Assembly (NCBI GenBank): GCA_021373135.1
Contig: JAJFTH010000003.1
Coordinates: 558,001-622,000, forward strand
From: Bacteroidales bacterium
GTDB taxonomy: Bacteria; Bacteroidota; Bacteroidia; Bacteroidales; UBA1402
Length of the DNA stretch: 64,000 bases
Direction of reading: 5' to 3'
Each line of letters begins with the position of its first letter. The stretch's first letter is position 1. Both the position numbers and the translations under genes were made by a program. The notes beneath the pieces were generated by a model. That model was not told where the DNA came from, made no database searches, and was given only the letters and a program-made list of their open reading frames with translations. Shown piece by piece: positions 1-10,276 of the stretch.

Positions 1-10
1 TCTGAATACC

Positions 11-2029
11 TTATAGGATCGCTTTGACTTGTTTGTATACATTTTCACCGGTGAATCCCAGTTTTTCATCCAAGACTTTGTAAGGTGCGGAAAAACCAAA
101 GGATTCAAGTCCCCAGATGCTGCCATTTTCACCAACCAAACCCTGTAAGTTGACGGGCAAACCGGCTGTCAGGCCAAAGCGTTTAACGCCGACCGGCAAA
201 ACCGAAGCCTGATATTCGGCAGACTGGCTGCGGAAAAGGCCTTCTGAAGGCACAGAAACGATGCGAACCTTGATACCGTCTTTGCGGAGCAATTCTGCAC
301 CATCCACCAAGGTGGAAACTTCAGAACCGGAAGCGAGCAAAACAACATCAGGATTTCCGTCACAGGAAACCACATAAGCACCTTTTGAAACCTGTAACGC
401 CTGTTGGTAACTGCTGCCGGGCAAATCTTTGATGTTTTGGCGGCTAAAGATAAATCCAGTCGGAGTCTTGGTATTTTCCATCGCCAGTTGATAGGCGACG
501 GTGCATTCGTTTGAATCAGCAGGACGGAGTACCAGCATGGAATTATCTCCACTGTGATTTTTGAGCTTTTCCATCAGACGGATCTGGGCTTCCTGTTCCA
601 CAGGTTCGTGAGTTGGTCCATCCTCACCGACACGAAAAGCGTCGTGTGTCCAGATAAACTTCACCGGAACCTCCATCAGGGCAGCCATCCGTATGGCCGG
701 TTTCATATAATCTGAAAAAACGAAAAATGTTCCACAAGCAGGAATCACACCTCCGTGAAGCCCCATACCTATACAAACGCAAGCCATAGTCAGCTCGGCC
801 ACGCCAGCCTGGAGGAATGCTCCGCTGAAATCATCCTTAGTCATGGCTTTGGTCTTTTTCAGAAAACCGTCAGTTTTGTCAGAATTGGACAAGTCGGCTG
901 AAGCGACAACCATATTTTCAACATGCTGTGCAAGATAGCCTAAGACAGTCGCAGAAGCGGCTCTAGTTGCCTGACCGGATTTTTGTTCAATTTTTGTCCA
1001 GTCAATTTCAGGTGCCGCACCGGAGAACCATTTTTCCATTTTGGCCGCTGCTTCCGGATTCCCGGCAGCCCATTCCGCTTTGGCAGCATGACGTTTGGCT
1101 ACAATTCCTTCGAGCTCTTCGGCGCGTTTGGCATAAAGTTCTGCCACTTCAGGGAATATGGCGAAAGGCTCTTCGGGATTTCCACCCAGATTCTTGATAC
1201 TCTCTTCAAAACTGGCACCTGATTCACCAAGCGGCGCACCATGTGTGGCACATTTATTTTCGAAACTGCTTCCGTCAGGGGCGACAGCTCCTTTACCCAT
1301 CACTGTTTTACCGATGATCAGGGTTGGCTTTCCCTGAACAGCCTGGGCTTTCTTTAATGCTTTACGGATTTGCCCCAAATCGTTGCCATTGATTTCCATC
1401 ACTTCCCAACCCCAGGATTTGTATTTGGCTGCCGTATTTTCGCTTGTTACCACACAGGTCGCTGTAGATAGCTGGATATCATTGGAATCGTAGAACATGA
1501 TCAGGTTGTCCAATCCAAGATGACCGGCCAAACGACCTGCTCCCTGAGAAATTTCTTCTTCGATACCGCCATCAGAAATGTAAGTATAAATAGTCTGCCC
1601 CATTTGTTCTCCGAATTTCGTCTTCAGAAATTTGGCGGCGATAGCTGCTCCTACTGCAAAAGTATGGCCTTGACCCAACGGGCCTGAGGTATTTTCAATA
1701 CCTTTTTCAACAGAAACTTCAGGATGACCCGGCGTAGAACTCCCCCACTGACGAAACTGTTTTAGTTCATCCAGCGTGAATTTTCCGACAAGAGCCAATT
1801 GAGCATATAACATTGGTGACATGTGACCCGGATCCAGGAAAAATCGGTCACGACCTTCCCATTTAGGATTTTTCGGATCATAAACCAAAAATTCAGAAAA
1901 AAGGACGTTTATAAAATCAGCACCACCCATTGCGCCTCCCGGATGACCTGATTTGGCTTTTTCCACCATCGAAGCAGCCAATATCCTGATATTATCTGCT
2001 GCCTTGTTCATTAATGCTGAGTTTTTCAT
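11..2029 (-). CDS. tkt: Transketolase
   Basis: Transketolase moves two-carbon units between sugar phosphates in the non-oxidative pentose phosphate pathway, using thiamine diphosphate and magnesium in the cytoplasm. The 672-residue product has the usual full length. The N-terminal domain has SGHPGGAMGG and DPGHMSPMLY; the thiamine-diphosphate region has SDGGIEEEISQG; the pyrimidine domain follows from about residue 355 with WTHDAFRVGEDGPTHEP; a C-terminal domain closes it. A longer reading could begin at TTG 2053, but that codon overlaps a good -7 promoter box, so ATG 2029 is chosen; ATG 2011 is a second possibility. The gene stands alone and diverges from the polysaccharide locus. Its GC content is clearly higher than that locus. 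Function is assigned by family motifs. Confidence 0.97.
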   Translation of the reverse strand: MKNSALMNKAADNIRILAASMVEKAKSGHPGGAMGGADFINVLFSEFLVYDPKNPKWEGRDRFFLDPGHMSPMLYAQLALVGKFTLDELKQFRQWGSSTPGHPEVSVEKGIENTSGPLGQGHTFAVGAAIAAKFLKTKFGEQMGQTIYTYISDGGIEEEISQGAGRLAGHLGLDNLIMFYDSNDIQLSTATCVVTSENTAAKYKSWGWEVMEINGNDLGQIRKALKKAQAVQGKPTLIIGKTVMGKGAVAPDGSSFENKCATHGAPLGESGASFEESIKNLGGNPEEPFAIFPEVAELYAKRAEELEGIVAKRHAAKAEWAAGNPEAAAKMEKWFSGAAPEIDWTKIEQKSGQATRAASATVLGYLAQHVENMVVASADLSNSDKTDGFLKKTKAMTKDDFSGAFLQAGVAELTMACVCIGMGLHGGVIPACGTFFVFSDYMKPAIRMAALMEVPVKFIWTHDAFRVGEDGPTHEPVEQEAQIRLMEKLKNHSGDNSMLVLRPADSNECTVAYQLAMENTKTPTGFIFSRQNIKDLPGSSYQQALQVSKGAYVVSCDGNPDVVLLASGSEVSTLVDGAELLRKDGIKVRIVSVPSEGLFRSQSAEYQASVLPVGVKRFGLTAGLPVNLQGLVGENGSIWGLESFGFSAPYKVLDEKLGFTGENVYKQVKAIL

Positions 2030-2050
2030 AAGTCGCTTGAAAATTTTTGA

Positions 2051-2058
2051 CAAAGATA
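2051..2058 (-). promoter_or_regulatory. -7 promoter box of tkt
   Basis: On the minus strand this reads TATCTTTG, an exact match to the Bacteroidota -7 consensus TAnnTTTG, 22 bp before ATG 2029. No clear -33 TTTG is seen. The position excludes the upstream TTG at 2053 as a start. Confidence 0.65.
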
Positions 2059-2305
2059 AAAGATTCTTTCTACTTATGGTAAAAACAATGAAAAAGGATC
2101 GGGTTTAGAGCTTGTGCTTTGTAAAGATTTTGTACAACAATAGACATTTCTATCGGACAACAATTAAAAACTAATGGAATCTTTTCTTGTTTGGTTTTGC
2201 TGGAGTTTGTCAGAAATTATCCGATGACGGTGATATTTTTTCAAATAACCAATAAGGGTAATCTTTGTTTTTTGTGTCTTATAAGAAAGACCATAATCAA
2301 TTTTT

Positions 2306-3352
2306 ATGAAAAACAATATACCATGGGATTTAATTATAGCCAAATTACGTCAGAATTTGTCTTCTGAAGACGAAATTGAATTCAATAATTGGTTAGGCCT
2401 GGAAAAAAACAAGAATCTTTTTTTGCAAGTTGAAATATTGTGGGAGAATATTCAAACAAAGACATTAAAATACGTGCCAGATGTTGATTACTATTGGGAA
2501 GAACTTTCTGCTCGTTTACATGATGAAAAATTAAAAATATCAAATAAAAAAAATCCTTTTCAAGATCGTAATCGGTATGTTCCGATTAAACGTTTTTATC
2601 GCTTTATTGCTGCCGCATCAATATTTTTGTTAATATCATTTACAAGTGCATACTTTATTGGCAAGAATAAATTAAATGAACAAGCCACTTTCCTGACCTA
2701 TTCTTCTCTTACAGGAAAATCAAAAATGGTTCTTCCAGACGGAACAGAGGTTTGGTTACATTCAACTACTACTCTTACATATAATTCAAGCATTACTTCA
2801 GATACCCGTGAAGTTAACTTGCAAGGTGAGGCATATTTTAATGTAACACATAATCCCAGTAAGCCGTTTATTGTAAATACAAATGGTGTTTCAATTAAAG
2901 TCTACGGCACAAAATTCAATGTCAATTCAATTTCATCTTCCAATAATATTCTTGTAAGCCTTGTCGAAGGATCTGTTTCAATGGGCAAAAATGGCAAAAA
3001 TGTAATTTTAAAACCAGGAGAAGAAGGTCGGTTTAATAAATTAAATAATACTATAGAAGTTTCTAAAGGAGATGTATATTACGCTAAATCATGGACTAAT
3101 GATCAGCTTCGATTTGAAAATAAGAGTCTCAGATATGTTTGTCATTACCTCTCAAAATGGTATTCGGTTGATATAGACATAGATCCCAGAATGGCAGATG
3201 ACCAATCATATACATTTACTTTACGCAATGAGGCCTTGGAAGAAATTATACGAATTATATCTCGTATAAGTCCTATAGAGTATTCATTCAACGAGGATAA
3301 CAAATTAACACTTAAACAAAAACCTAAAACAATAATGCCTATGAAACAATAA
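2306..3352 (+). CDS. FecR-family anti-sigma factor
   Basis: This is an inner-membrane anti-sigma factor that holds an ECF sigma factor until a SusC-type receptor signals that glycan is bound. The 348 residues fit the family: a cytoplasmic N-terminal part (1-97), one membrane span (about 99-118), a FecR domain (about 135-225, with LPDGTEVWLHS and NLQGEAYF) and a C-terminal DUF4974-type region (about 266-337). It opens the locus, 13 bp before the SusC gene, whose STN domain is the expected partner. The sigma factor that normally sits directly upstream is absent; the nearest is at 17207-17776 on the other strand. The leader has TAATCTTTG near 2260, one base longer than the promoter consensus, so the promoter is unclear. 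Confidence 0.93.
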   Translation: MKNNIPWDLIIAKLRQNLSSEDEIEFNNWLGLEKNKNLFLQVEILWENIQTKTLKYVPDVDYYWEELSARLHDEKLKISNKKNPFQDRNRYVPIKRFYRFIAAASIFLLISFTSAYFIGKNKLNEQATFLTYSSLTGKSKMVLPDGTEVWLHSTTTLTYNSSITSDTREVNLQGEAYFNVTHNPSKPFIVNTNGVSIKVYGTKFNVNSISSSNNILVSLVEGSVSMGKNGKNVILKPGEEGRFNKLNNTIEVSKGDVYYAKSWTNDQLRFENKSLRYVCHYLSKWYSVDIDIDPRMADDQSYTFTLRNEALEEIIRIISRISPIEYSFNEDNKLTLKQKPKTIMPMKQ

Positions 3353-3365
3353 TTTCAGAAAAAAA

Positions 3366-6300
3366 ATGAAAAAGGCACGAAAGTATAAATACTCCGTGCC
3401 TCAACTAAAATTTCAATTAACAAATAAAAAATCATTCATAGATATTGCATGTCAAGTGAATGATTTAAATCAGTTAACCTTAAATTTTGACAAAAATATG
3501 AATTTAAAGAAAGATTTCACGTTTTTCTTGGTTTTTTTTCTTGTATTAAGTGTATCTGCACAGACAAAAAAAGGGACCATATCTATCAACTTATCAGATA
3601 TACCTGTATCTGAGGCTATTAAAAAAATTGAAGATGTAAGTAGTTACACTTTTTTCTATGATGCTGCCAAGATTAATTTAAATCAGAAAGTTAGTTTATC
3701 TGTGAAAGATAAAACTATTCAGCAAGCGATTGCTCAGATGTTGAAGAACACGAACATCAAGTTTGAGATTTCTGATTTACAGATTGTCTTATATCAGGGC
3801 GAAAAAACACGAACTACATCTTCAATTATTAATGAGATTAGAGGCTTGGTTACTGATAATGATGGAGTTCCTATTGCAGGTGTTTCAATCACAATAAAAG
3901 GGACAAAGAAGGGAACAGCCTCTGATACAAATGGAAATTATTCCATTAATCAAGTGCCAGACAACGCGACTTTAGTATTTTCTTTTATGGGAATGATAAG
4001 TAAAGAAATTCCTGTGCTGGATAAAAAAATAATCAATGTTTCGCTTAATGAAAAAAATATTGATATAAATGAGGTTGTAGTTGTAGGATACGGAACACAG
4101 AAGAAAGTTGATTTGACTGGTTCTGTTTCGAGCATTTCTAATGAAGATATAATGCGTGGACAACCTTCATCCATTGAACAAGCGTTGAAAGGTAAAATCC
4201 CAGGCGTCCAGGTGCAAAATACTGATGGTGCTCCCGGTGGAGGTATTATAATAAAGATAAGAGGTGCCAGCTCCATTACGGCTGGAAATTCACCGTTATA
4301 TGTTATTGACGGATTTCCCGCACCAATATCTGATGACCCGCAGAACAATCCTCTTTCAAAATTATCACCTGAGTCCATCGATAATATTTCATTTTTGAAA
4401 GATGTATCTTCTACTGCTGCATATGGTGCACAAGGTGCTAATGGTGTAATATTAATAACCACAAAAAAAGCCAAAGAAAATATCAGCAGCTTTTCTGTCA
4501 GAGTATCATCCGGTTTTAGTAAACTCTCCAATTCATTGGAAATGTTAAACAATGAGGAATATATGAAATCGATGATGTTGACAGGAGTTATGGATCAACG
4601 ATGGGAAAATTCTGATTTTTATGAAGATTATAAAAACCAGATATGGAAAACGGACCCTTCAAGATTTAAAAGTTACCAGGATTTATGTCTTAGAGTAGGA
4701 CATCAAAATAAATACGATGTAACCTATTCAGGAGGTAATTCAGTCGTAAAAAACATGACAAGTTTTTCATTATTAAATAATGATGGTGTTGTAATCAATT
4801 CAGGATATAAAAATTTCAACATTTTGTCCAATACATCTGTCCAGCTTTTGCCCAAGCTGAGTATAAATTTAAATCTTTCTTATAATTATAATATTACAGA
4901 CGGTATTGGTTATATCAACTCAATTGCAACATTTTCACCACTTATTCCTAAAGAGTGGACATTTAAGGAAATTGATGATAATCTTTATTATACTGGTAAG
5001 TTGGATAATCCTTACAGATTATTAACCGATACCGAACAAAAACAAAACAAATCTCAGTTTTTGGTTCAGCCTGAGATTAATTGGGAAATAATCAAGGGAT
5101 TGACCTTAAAAGGTGGTGCAGGTATTCGTTTGTTAGGGACGGACTTAAAAAAATATGTTCCTACAACTATTTTAAGTTCATATAACAATGAAGGAGAAGC
5201 TAAAGTATCTAATGATAATGGAATAAATGTAAGGTATATGGCTCAACTTAACTATGCCAGAAAAATAAATAAAATACATGATATTTCTTTTAGCTTGGTT
5301 GGAGAAGCAAACAGTTACAGATATGAAAGTTTTTCCCAATCTTATACTCACTTCAACACAGATCTTGGATGGTATGGAATCGCATCTGCAAAAAGCGGAA
5401 CTTTTGTTACACCTCCATCGATTTCGTATAATAAATATAATATGATGTCAGCCGCCATTCTTGGAAATTATTCATTAAAAGGCAAATACTTATTTAAAGC
5501 ATCATTACGTGCAGACGGCTCGTCTAAATTTGGATTAAATAGCAGATGGGGCTATTTCCCCTCAGGTGCTATTGGATGGAGAGTATCAGAAGAGGACTTT
5601 TTCAAGTCATCAATACTTTCTAAATATATTAATAACTTAAAAGTTAGAGTCAGTGGTGGCGAAGTAGGTAATGACCAGATTGACAACTACATCTATATTA
5701 AAACTTTAGCTGTAAATAGTAGAAGGGGTATTTTTGTTAATGCTACTTCAGCGACCGATAATGGTCTTTATGCTTCGGCAATTCCAACTACAATTTTAGC
5801 TAATTACAGTAATAAGATGTCAAATGCAGATATAGCCTGGGAGACAACTAAAGAAATCAACTACGGATTTGATTTAGGTTTATTCAATAGCCGGTTGAAT
5901 CTGACATTTGATTTTTACCAAAAGGTAACGAATAACATGTTGCTGAACAAGGCTCTTCCAATGATTTCCGGTTTCGACAACGTAACAAGAAATATTGGAT
6001 CGGTAGGAAATAAAGGATTTGAGTTGGGACTAAACGGTAATATTATTGATGGTAAGGACTTTAGCTGGGATGCTTCGATAAATATAAGTGCCAATAGATC
6101 AAAAGTTTTAGACTTGGGTGGAGTTGATTTAATGCTGGAAAGCCGGAGCGTTGGAAGTTCAAGTAAAAGCGAGAATGTATTGATTCAGGTAGGGAAACCA
6201 TTAGGTTTGCTTTACGGTCTCCAAATGGAAGGTGTACGTAGTACATGGGCTTCTGATGACAATGCACCTAATTCAACATATTGGTATAATACACAAAGAG

Positions 6301-6905
6301 AAGCACCTTATGGCTTCCCCTCTTTTGCTGATATAAACGGAGATGGTACTGTTGATAAAAAAGACAAGACTGTTATAGGTTGTGTAGAACCTGCTTTTAT
6401 AGGAGGATTCAATCAACGTTTAGGTTATAAATTCATTGAATTATCCATGGACTTCAGTTGGTCTGTAGGGAATGATATTATCAATGGTAATTATTACAAT
6501 CTAGCCAATTTAAGTAATATTGACAACAAGTTGAAGTCCTATTACAAATATGTATGGTTTGCAAATAATGGAGGTACAATACCGGGTCCTGGAGGTGGAG
6601 ATTGGTCTGGTCAAGGAAAAGGGGAAGCAACTCCGTCAGAAATTGTCGAAGATGGATCATTCTTGAAAATGAACAATCTTTCCTTAGGTGTCGTATTACC
6701 TAAAAAGTTGGTTCCAGTTAAACATATAGAAATGATTAAGCTTACATATTCTGTATCAAACCTATTTACATTAACCAGATATTCGGGATATGATCCTGAA
6801 GTTGCTTCGGGTAGTAATATTGATAACCGGATTTTATCAGGAGTTGATATTTCAGCTTACCCGTATTCTAGAACTCATCTTATTTCTTTAAATATAAATT
6901 TCTAA
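3366..6905 (+). CDS. SusC/RagA TonB-dependent receptor with STN domain
   Basis: This is an outer-membrane importer for oligosaccharides, energised by TonB, that also signals to FecR. In order: a hydrophobic signal segment (about residues 50-66, ending VSAQ), an STN secretin-like signalling domain (about 72-142), a CarboxypepD-like beta-sandwich (about 150-235), the SusC motif EVVVVGYGTQKK, the plug with PLYVIDGFP, and a barrel ending in an aromatic residue (NINF). The first ATG gives 1179 residues and a 48-residue charged leader before the hydrophobic stretch. ATG 3498 (1135 residues) gives a normal signal peptide and is a serious alternative; the spacing of 13 bp after fecR favours 3366. It overlaps nothing and abuts the SusD gene. 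Confidence 0.95.
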   Translation: MKKARKYKYSVPQLKFQLTNKKSFIDIACQVNDLNQLTLNFDKNMNLKKDFTFFLVFFLVLSVSAQTKKGTISINLSDIPVSEAIKKIEDVSSYTFFYDAAKINLNQKVSLSVKDKTIQQAIAQMLKNTNIKFEISDLQIVLYQGEKTRTTSSIINEIRGLVTDNDGVPIAGVSITIKGTKKGTASDTNGNYSINQVPDNATLVFSFMGMISKEIPVLDKKIINVSLNEKNIDINEVVVVGYGTQKKVDLTGSVSSISNEDIMRGQPSSIEQALKGKIPGVQVQNTDGAPGGGIIIKIRGASSITAGNSPLYVIDGFPAPISDDPQNNPLSKLSPESIDNISFLKDVSSTAAYGAQGANGVILITTKKAKENISSFSVRVSSGFSKLSNSLEMLNNEEYMKSMMLTGVMDQRWENSDFYEDYKNQIWKTDPSRFKSYQDLCLRVGHQNKYDVTYSGGNSVVKNMTSFSLLNNDGVVINSGYKNFNILSNTSVQLLPKLSINLNLSYNYNITDGIGYINSIATFSPLIPKEWTFKEIDDNLYYTGKLDNPYRLLTDTEQKQNKSQFLVQPEINWEIIKGLTLKGGAGIRLLGTDLKKYVPTTILSSYNNEGEAKVSNDNGINVRYMAQLNYARKINKIHDISFSLVGEANSYRYESFSQSYTHFNTDLGWYGIASAKSGTFVTPPSISYNKYNMMSAAILGNYSLKGKYLFKASLRADGSSKFGLNSRWGYFPSGAIGWRVSEEDFFKSSILSKYINNLKVRVSGGEVGNDQIDNYIYIKTLAVNSRRGIFVNATSATDNGLYASAIPTTILANYSNKMSNADIAWETTKEINYGFDLGLFNSRLNLTFDFYQKVTNNMLLNKALPMISGFDNVTRNIGSVGNKGFELGLNGNIIDGKDFSWDASINISANRSKVLDLGGVDLMLESRSVGSSSKSENVLIQVGKPLGLLYGLQMEGVRSTWASDDNAPNSTYWYNTQREAPYGFPSFADINGDGTVDKKDKTVIGCVEPAFIGGFNQRLGYKFIELSMDFSWSVGNDIINGNYYNLANLSNIDNKLKSYYKYVWFANNGGTIPGPGGGDWSGQGKGEATPSEIVEDGSFLKMNNLSLGVVLPKKLVPVKHIEMIKLTYSVSNLFTLTRYSGYDPEVASGSNIDNRILSGVDISAYPYSRTHLISLNINF

Positions 6906-8903
6906 ATGATGAAAAAATATATATTTATCTTTATCATATTGCCAGTGTTAGTTTCCTGTAATGATTTTCTTGAGGAAACACCCAAAACGCAAGTATCTAT
7001 AGAGACTTCATTTGATACATATGACAAAGCCATAAAGACAATATCTTCTTTATATGCAGATTTAGAAGAAATTGCTTTTAGTGATGAGAGATTTATGATG
7101 CCATCTATAATTAAAATGGGCAATGAAGAATCAAAAAAATTCAATTGGAATTCATCATCCAGCTCAATAAAAAATTTGTACGATGACTGTTACTCTTATA
7201 TTGCACAATGTAATATTGTAATCCAAGCCCTCTCGAATGAAGTCAATAAATCAAATATTGACAATACATTCTCATCCTCTACTCAGGAAACAGAAACAAT
7301 GAAGGCTAACTGCTCAACCAATGCTTCTTTTTCTGCAACCAATATGTTACTCGGAGAGGCTCGTTTCTTAAGAGCATATGCTTATTTCACTTTATACAGG
7401 TATTTTGGCGGTATTTCTCTTATAACCGAACCAACGGGTTCAAATCCAAAATATGTACCACGTGCCGATAGGGAAACTGTTTTCAATTTCATTGATGAGG
7501 AATTGAATTTAGCCATAACAAACTGTCTATCTAATACTTCAGGTCTGGCAAATGGCAGGATAACCAAAGGAGCAGCAGCAGGATTATTAGCTAAATCATA
7601 TGTCTTTCATGCATCATACATCAAAAGAGCAGAAAAATATGGCGACGCTATTGATGAAGATAAAGAGGGAGATAAATCCGGATTATATGCAAAAGCTTTA
7701 AAATTATGTAATGACATCATTGACGGAGTATACGGGAACTATAAACTGGTTGATTTCTATCCTGCAATCTTCACGAAAACGAACCAGGAGACTATGTTCA
7801 CAGTATATGCTCAGGAAGGAGTAGGAACAGGTTCAAAAATTCCTATCGGATTCCCCGGAAATAGTTCTCACGGAGCAACCGGTGGCCCTAATCTCGAAGA
7901 GCATCTTGCTGTGCTTTATGATCTTCCGATCTGGGAGTATGGGGATCGTTTTAAAACACTTTACAAAACGTTTGGTCAATCGGACGTATATAATAATGAT
8001 ATAAATTCCGTTTCAAGCGATTCTTTAATCAAACTAATGAATTCAAGAGGAGATTGTTCGTTCACCGGAGATTCAATCAGGCGTCTTTGGAATACCGTCA
8101 GAGCTGTTGTGTCCGGACCAAAAGACGGTTTGGAAGCCGGAGTCTGGGTTTTTGATCCAATATACGGAAAGAAACTTGGAGAGGGATTTTTTATCGAACC
8201 CGGAAAAGGTGAGAACTACACAAGTGTTGAGAATGATTTAATTAATAATCTGCTTGAAGTTCATGAAAGATTGTGGTGGAGAAATCTGACATCAAAAGAT
8301 ATGAGTTGCTGGAATGTAAATTGGGAATGCTTAGGTAAATTTAGAAATCCAAATCCTCAGGATTTAAGTTCAACATTCAGTGCAAAATATTCCGGGGTGG
8401 CATATCCAATTTTAAGATTGGCAGAAATCTATCTTTTAAAAGCTGAAACTCAACTATCCACAAACGATAAAATAGGTGCCATAAACACGCTAAATATTAT
8501 AAGGAACAGGGCTTGTAATAAATCTACTCTTAGAGATATGTTCCTGAATCAAGGAGATGCAAGCTACACTTACATTCCAAACTCTGTAATGCAAATTCCG
8601 ACGACTCTTTCTGATTACCAGGCATTAAAAGAATTAATGTATGAAAGACTGCGTGAATTATGTTGTGAAGATGATTGTGAATGGTTTGATGCTTCAAGAT
8701 ATCCTGACATTTTTATAGAAGATTTGGATGATATATCAAGATACTCAAATCCAATTCGTGGTGGATTCAGTTTTAATGACCCTGATCAAGGATATCATGG
8801 TTTCCTTGGATTTAACGCTGATAAAATATATCGTGTGTTATTACCGATTCCAAGCTCAGAATTTACATTCTTCCCTGAGATGAAGCAAAATCCTGTTTAT
8901 TAA
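6906..8903 (+). CDS. SusD/RagB-family surface lipoprotein
   Basis: This is the glycan-binding lid of the SusC transporter, anchored to the outer face of the outer membrane. A lipoprotein signal peptide ends at Cys18 (LVSC), followed by acidic residues that suit surface export. The body shows the SusD pattern: an N-terminal SusD-like region with GEARFLRAYAYF and YRYFGG, then a C-terminal RagB region with YPILRLAEIYLLKAE and YERLRELCCE. At 665 residues it is rather long for the family (usually 500-600). ATG 6906 follows the SusC stop codon with no gap, and a second ATG follows at 6909. The pair is certainly co-transcribed. The natural ligand cannot be read from the sequence. Confidence 0.95.
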   Translation: MMKKYIFIFIILPVLVSCNDFLEETPKTQVSIETSFDTYDKAIKTISSLYADLEEIAFSDERFMMPSIIKMGNEESKKFNWNSSSSSIKNLYDDCYSYIAQCNIVIQALSNEVNKSNIDNTFSSSTQETETMKANCSTNASFSATNMLLGEARFLRAYAYFTLYRYFGGISLITEPTGSNPKYVPRADRETVFNFIDEELNLAITNCLSNTSGLANGRITKGAAAGLLAKSYVFHASYIKRAEKYGDAIDEDKEGDKSGLYAKALKLCNDIIDGVYGNYKLVDFYPAIFTKTNQETMFTVYAQEGVGTGSKIPIGFPGNSSHGATGGPNLEEHLAVLYDLPIWEYGDRFKTLYKTFGQSDVYNNDINSVSSDSLIKLMNSRGDCSFTGDSIRRLWNTVRAVVSGPKDGLEAGVWVFDPIYGKKLGEGFFIEPGKGENYTSVENDLINNLLEVHERLWWRNLTSKDMSCWNVNWECLGKFRNPNPQDLSSTFSAKYSGVAYPILRLAEIYLLKAETQLSTNDKIGAINTLNIIRNRACNKSTLRDMFLNQGDASYTYIPNSVMQIPTTLSDYQALKELMYERLRELCCEDDCEWFDASRYPDIFIEDLDDISRYSNPIRGGFSFNDPDQGYHGFLGFNADKIYRVLLPIPSSEFTFFPEMKQNPVY

Positions 8904-8922
8904 TTTTTTATATGTGAAGACT

Positions 8923-10194
8923 ATGAAGAAAATATTAATTTATATTCCTTTATTACTTATTGGAATAACTGCTTGTGAGAAATTTGATCAAGATATTGAA
9001 GCACCTCAGGTATCTGTTAGTTATTTTCCGGAAATCCCTAAAGTAGGTGATACTGTAACTGTTACAATTTCAACAAATGCAGAATATCTGACAATATTTA
9101 CTGGTGATTCAAATCATGAGTTCTCAAAATCCAGAATTAAGGCGATTATGGAGAATAATTGGGAAAGTTTCTATGATACTTGTTATAAGAAGAATCTTGC
9201 TCCTGAAGGTTATGCCTGTACTTGGAATAGATATTTCAAAGATTATAAGACAATTGCGGATGTGAACAAGGACTTCGAATTTTTTGGTGCCATTTCCAAT
9301 ATTGAATTGGGTGTATATGGAGACAAGTTTCCGGAAGCATTGTTGAATGTAAAATATCCTGATAAAAACCAGTTGAAATTTACAGTAACAGATAGACGAA
9401 TACCATCAGGATTTATATTTAAACCTCATATCTACCTTTTTGGAGGAAAAGCAAATCAGCCTGGATTAAGTATTTTTGAAACCCGTTTTGTTTCATGTGA
9501 TATTGACCGGGCTATCAGAAAGAAAGGAGCAAATGTGATGATTCCGGCATATTTTGACATAACAGCTCATAATAATGAAACGCTAAAAGATTCAACGTTT
9601 TACGGACAGTTATCTTATTTTAGAACATTTCAAACTAATGATATTCTTTCAGCAAGACCAACTGAAGGATATTATAATTTCAGTGATTTCTATGCAGGAT
9701 TCTCTTACCTGAATGATTATATGAATAATAATCCTGAAAAAATTGAGATGTCAAATGTAAAAGTATATGTGAATGGACGCTCAACATTGGATCTGGGAAA
9801 TTATAACTATGACCTGGATGGAGATGGCACACTGGAATCGTATAGTGCACAACTTGATCCTTCAACTGGATTACCTGTAAATGAGAATGATTATAATAAG
9901 TATGAAGGATTTCAGGGAGATGTTTACTTATCATATCTTGAGGTCGGGACTAATGAATATGAGCCATGGAATACAGGAGTAAGTTTAGGATCAACCTATT
10001 CTATGACAGGAATCCAAAAAGTTTATAAGTACGTGTATACAAAAAGCGGAAGTTTTACAATAACAGCCGTAGGTACTACAGTCGGAAGAAAGAATGTCGA
10101 AGATATTGATTATTCTAAATCAAGGGGTAATTCTCTGGATGACTATGACACCAAGAGATCAAAATCAGAGATAACAATTAATGTTGGTAATTAA
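8923..10194 (+). CDS. Surface lipoprotein in SusE/SGBP position
   Basis: This gene, 19 bp after susD, sits where Bacteroidota loci place an auxiliary surface glycan-binding protein. The 423-residue product has a lipoprotein signal peptide with Cys18 (GITAC). After it comes a PKD- or DUF5017-like stretch (PKVGDTVTVTIS, then FTGDSNHEF, about residues 45-75). The remainder is beta-rich and includes a calcium-loop-like DLDGDGTLES around residue 300. ATG 8923 is preferred over GTG 8914 because it gives the shorter, regular signal peptide. I do not recognise a defined family with certainty; the DUF5017 comparison is from memory of the motif. A glycan-binding role is inferred from position only. Confidence 0.8.
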   Translation: MKKILIYIPLLLIGITACEKFDQDIEAPQVSVSYFPEIPKVGDTVTVTISTNAEYLTIFTGDSNHEFSKSRIKAIMENNWESFYDTCYKKNLAPEGYACTWNRYFKDYKTIADVNKDFEFFGAISNIELGVYGDKFPEALLNVKYPDKNQLKFTVTDRRIPSGFIFKPHIYLFGGKANQPGLSIFETRFVSCDIDRAIRKKGANVMIPAYFDITAHNNETLKDSTFYGQLSYFRTFQTNDILSARPTEGYYNFSDFYAGFSYLNDYMNNNPEKIEMSNVKVYVNGRSTLDLGNYNYDLDGDGTLESYSAQLDPSTGLPVNENDYNKYEGFQGDVYLSYLEVGTNEYEPWNTGVSLGSTYSMTGIQKVYKYVYTKSGSFTITAVGTTVGRKNVEDIDYSKSRGNSLDDYDTKRSKSEITINVGN

Positions 10195-10209
10195 CTAGAT
10201 GTAAGATGT

Positions 10210-10241
10210 AAAATGAGTCTATTAAATAATAGACTCATTTT
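10210..10241 (+). terminator. Perfect 14-bp hairpin between lipoprotein and GH127 genes
   Basis: AAAATGAGTCTATT and its exact reverse complement flank a 4-base loop (AAAT), 15 bp after the lipoprotein stop codon and 35 bp before the GH127 start. The 3' arm ends in TTTT. It could terminate partly, so that transport genes outnumber enzyme genes, or protect the 3' end of the upstream mRNA. The structure is seen; the role is inferred. Confidence 0.6.
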
Positions 10242-10276
10242 ACTCATTTTAGGTCTGATTTGAATATATTAATAAT

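Noticed and set aside
2030..2053. Upstream TTG start for transketolase giving 680 residues
   Set aside because: The TTG overlaps an exact -7 promoter box, and the next ATG gives the family's normal N-terminus.
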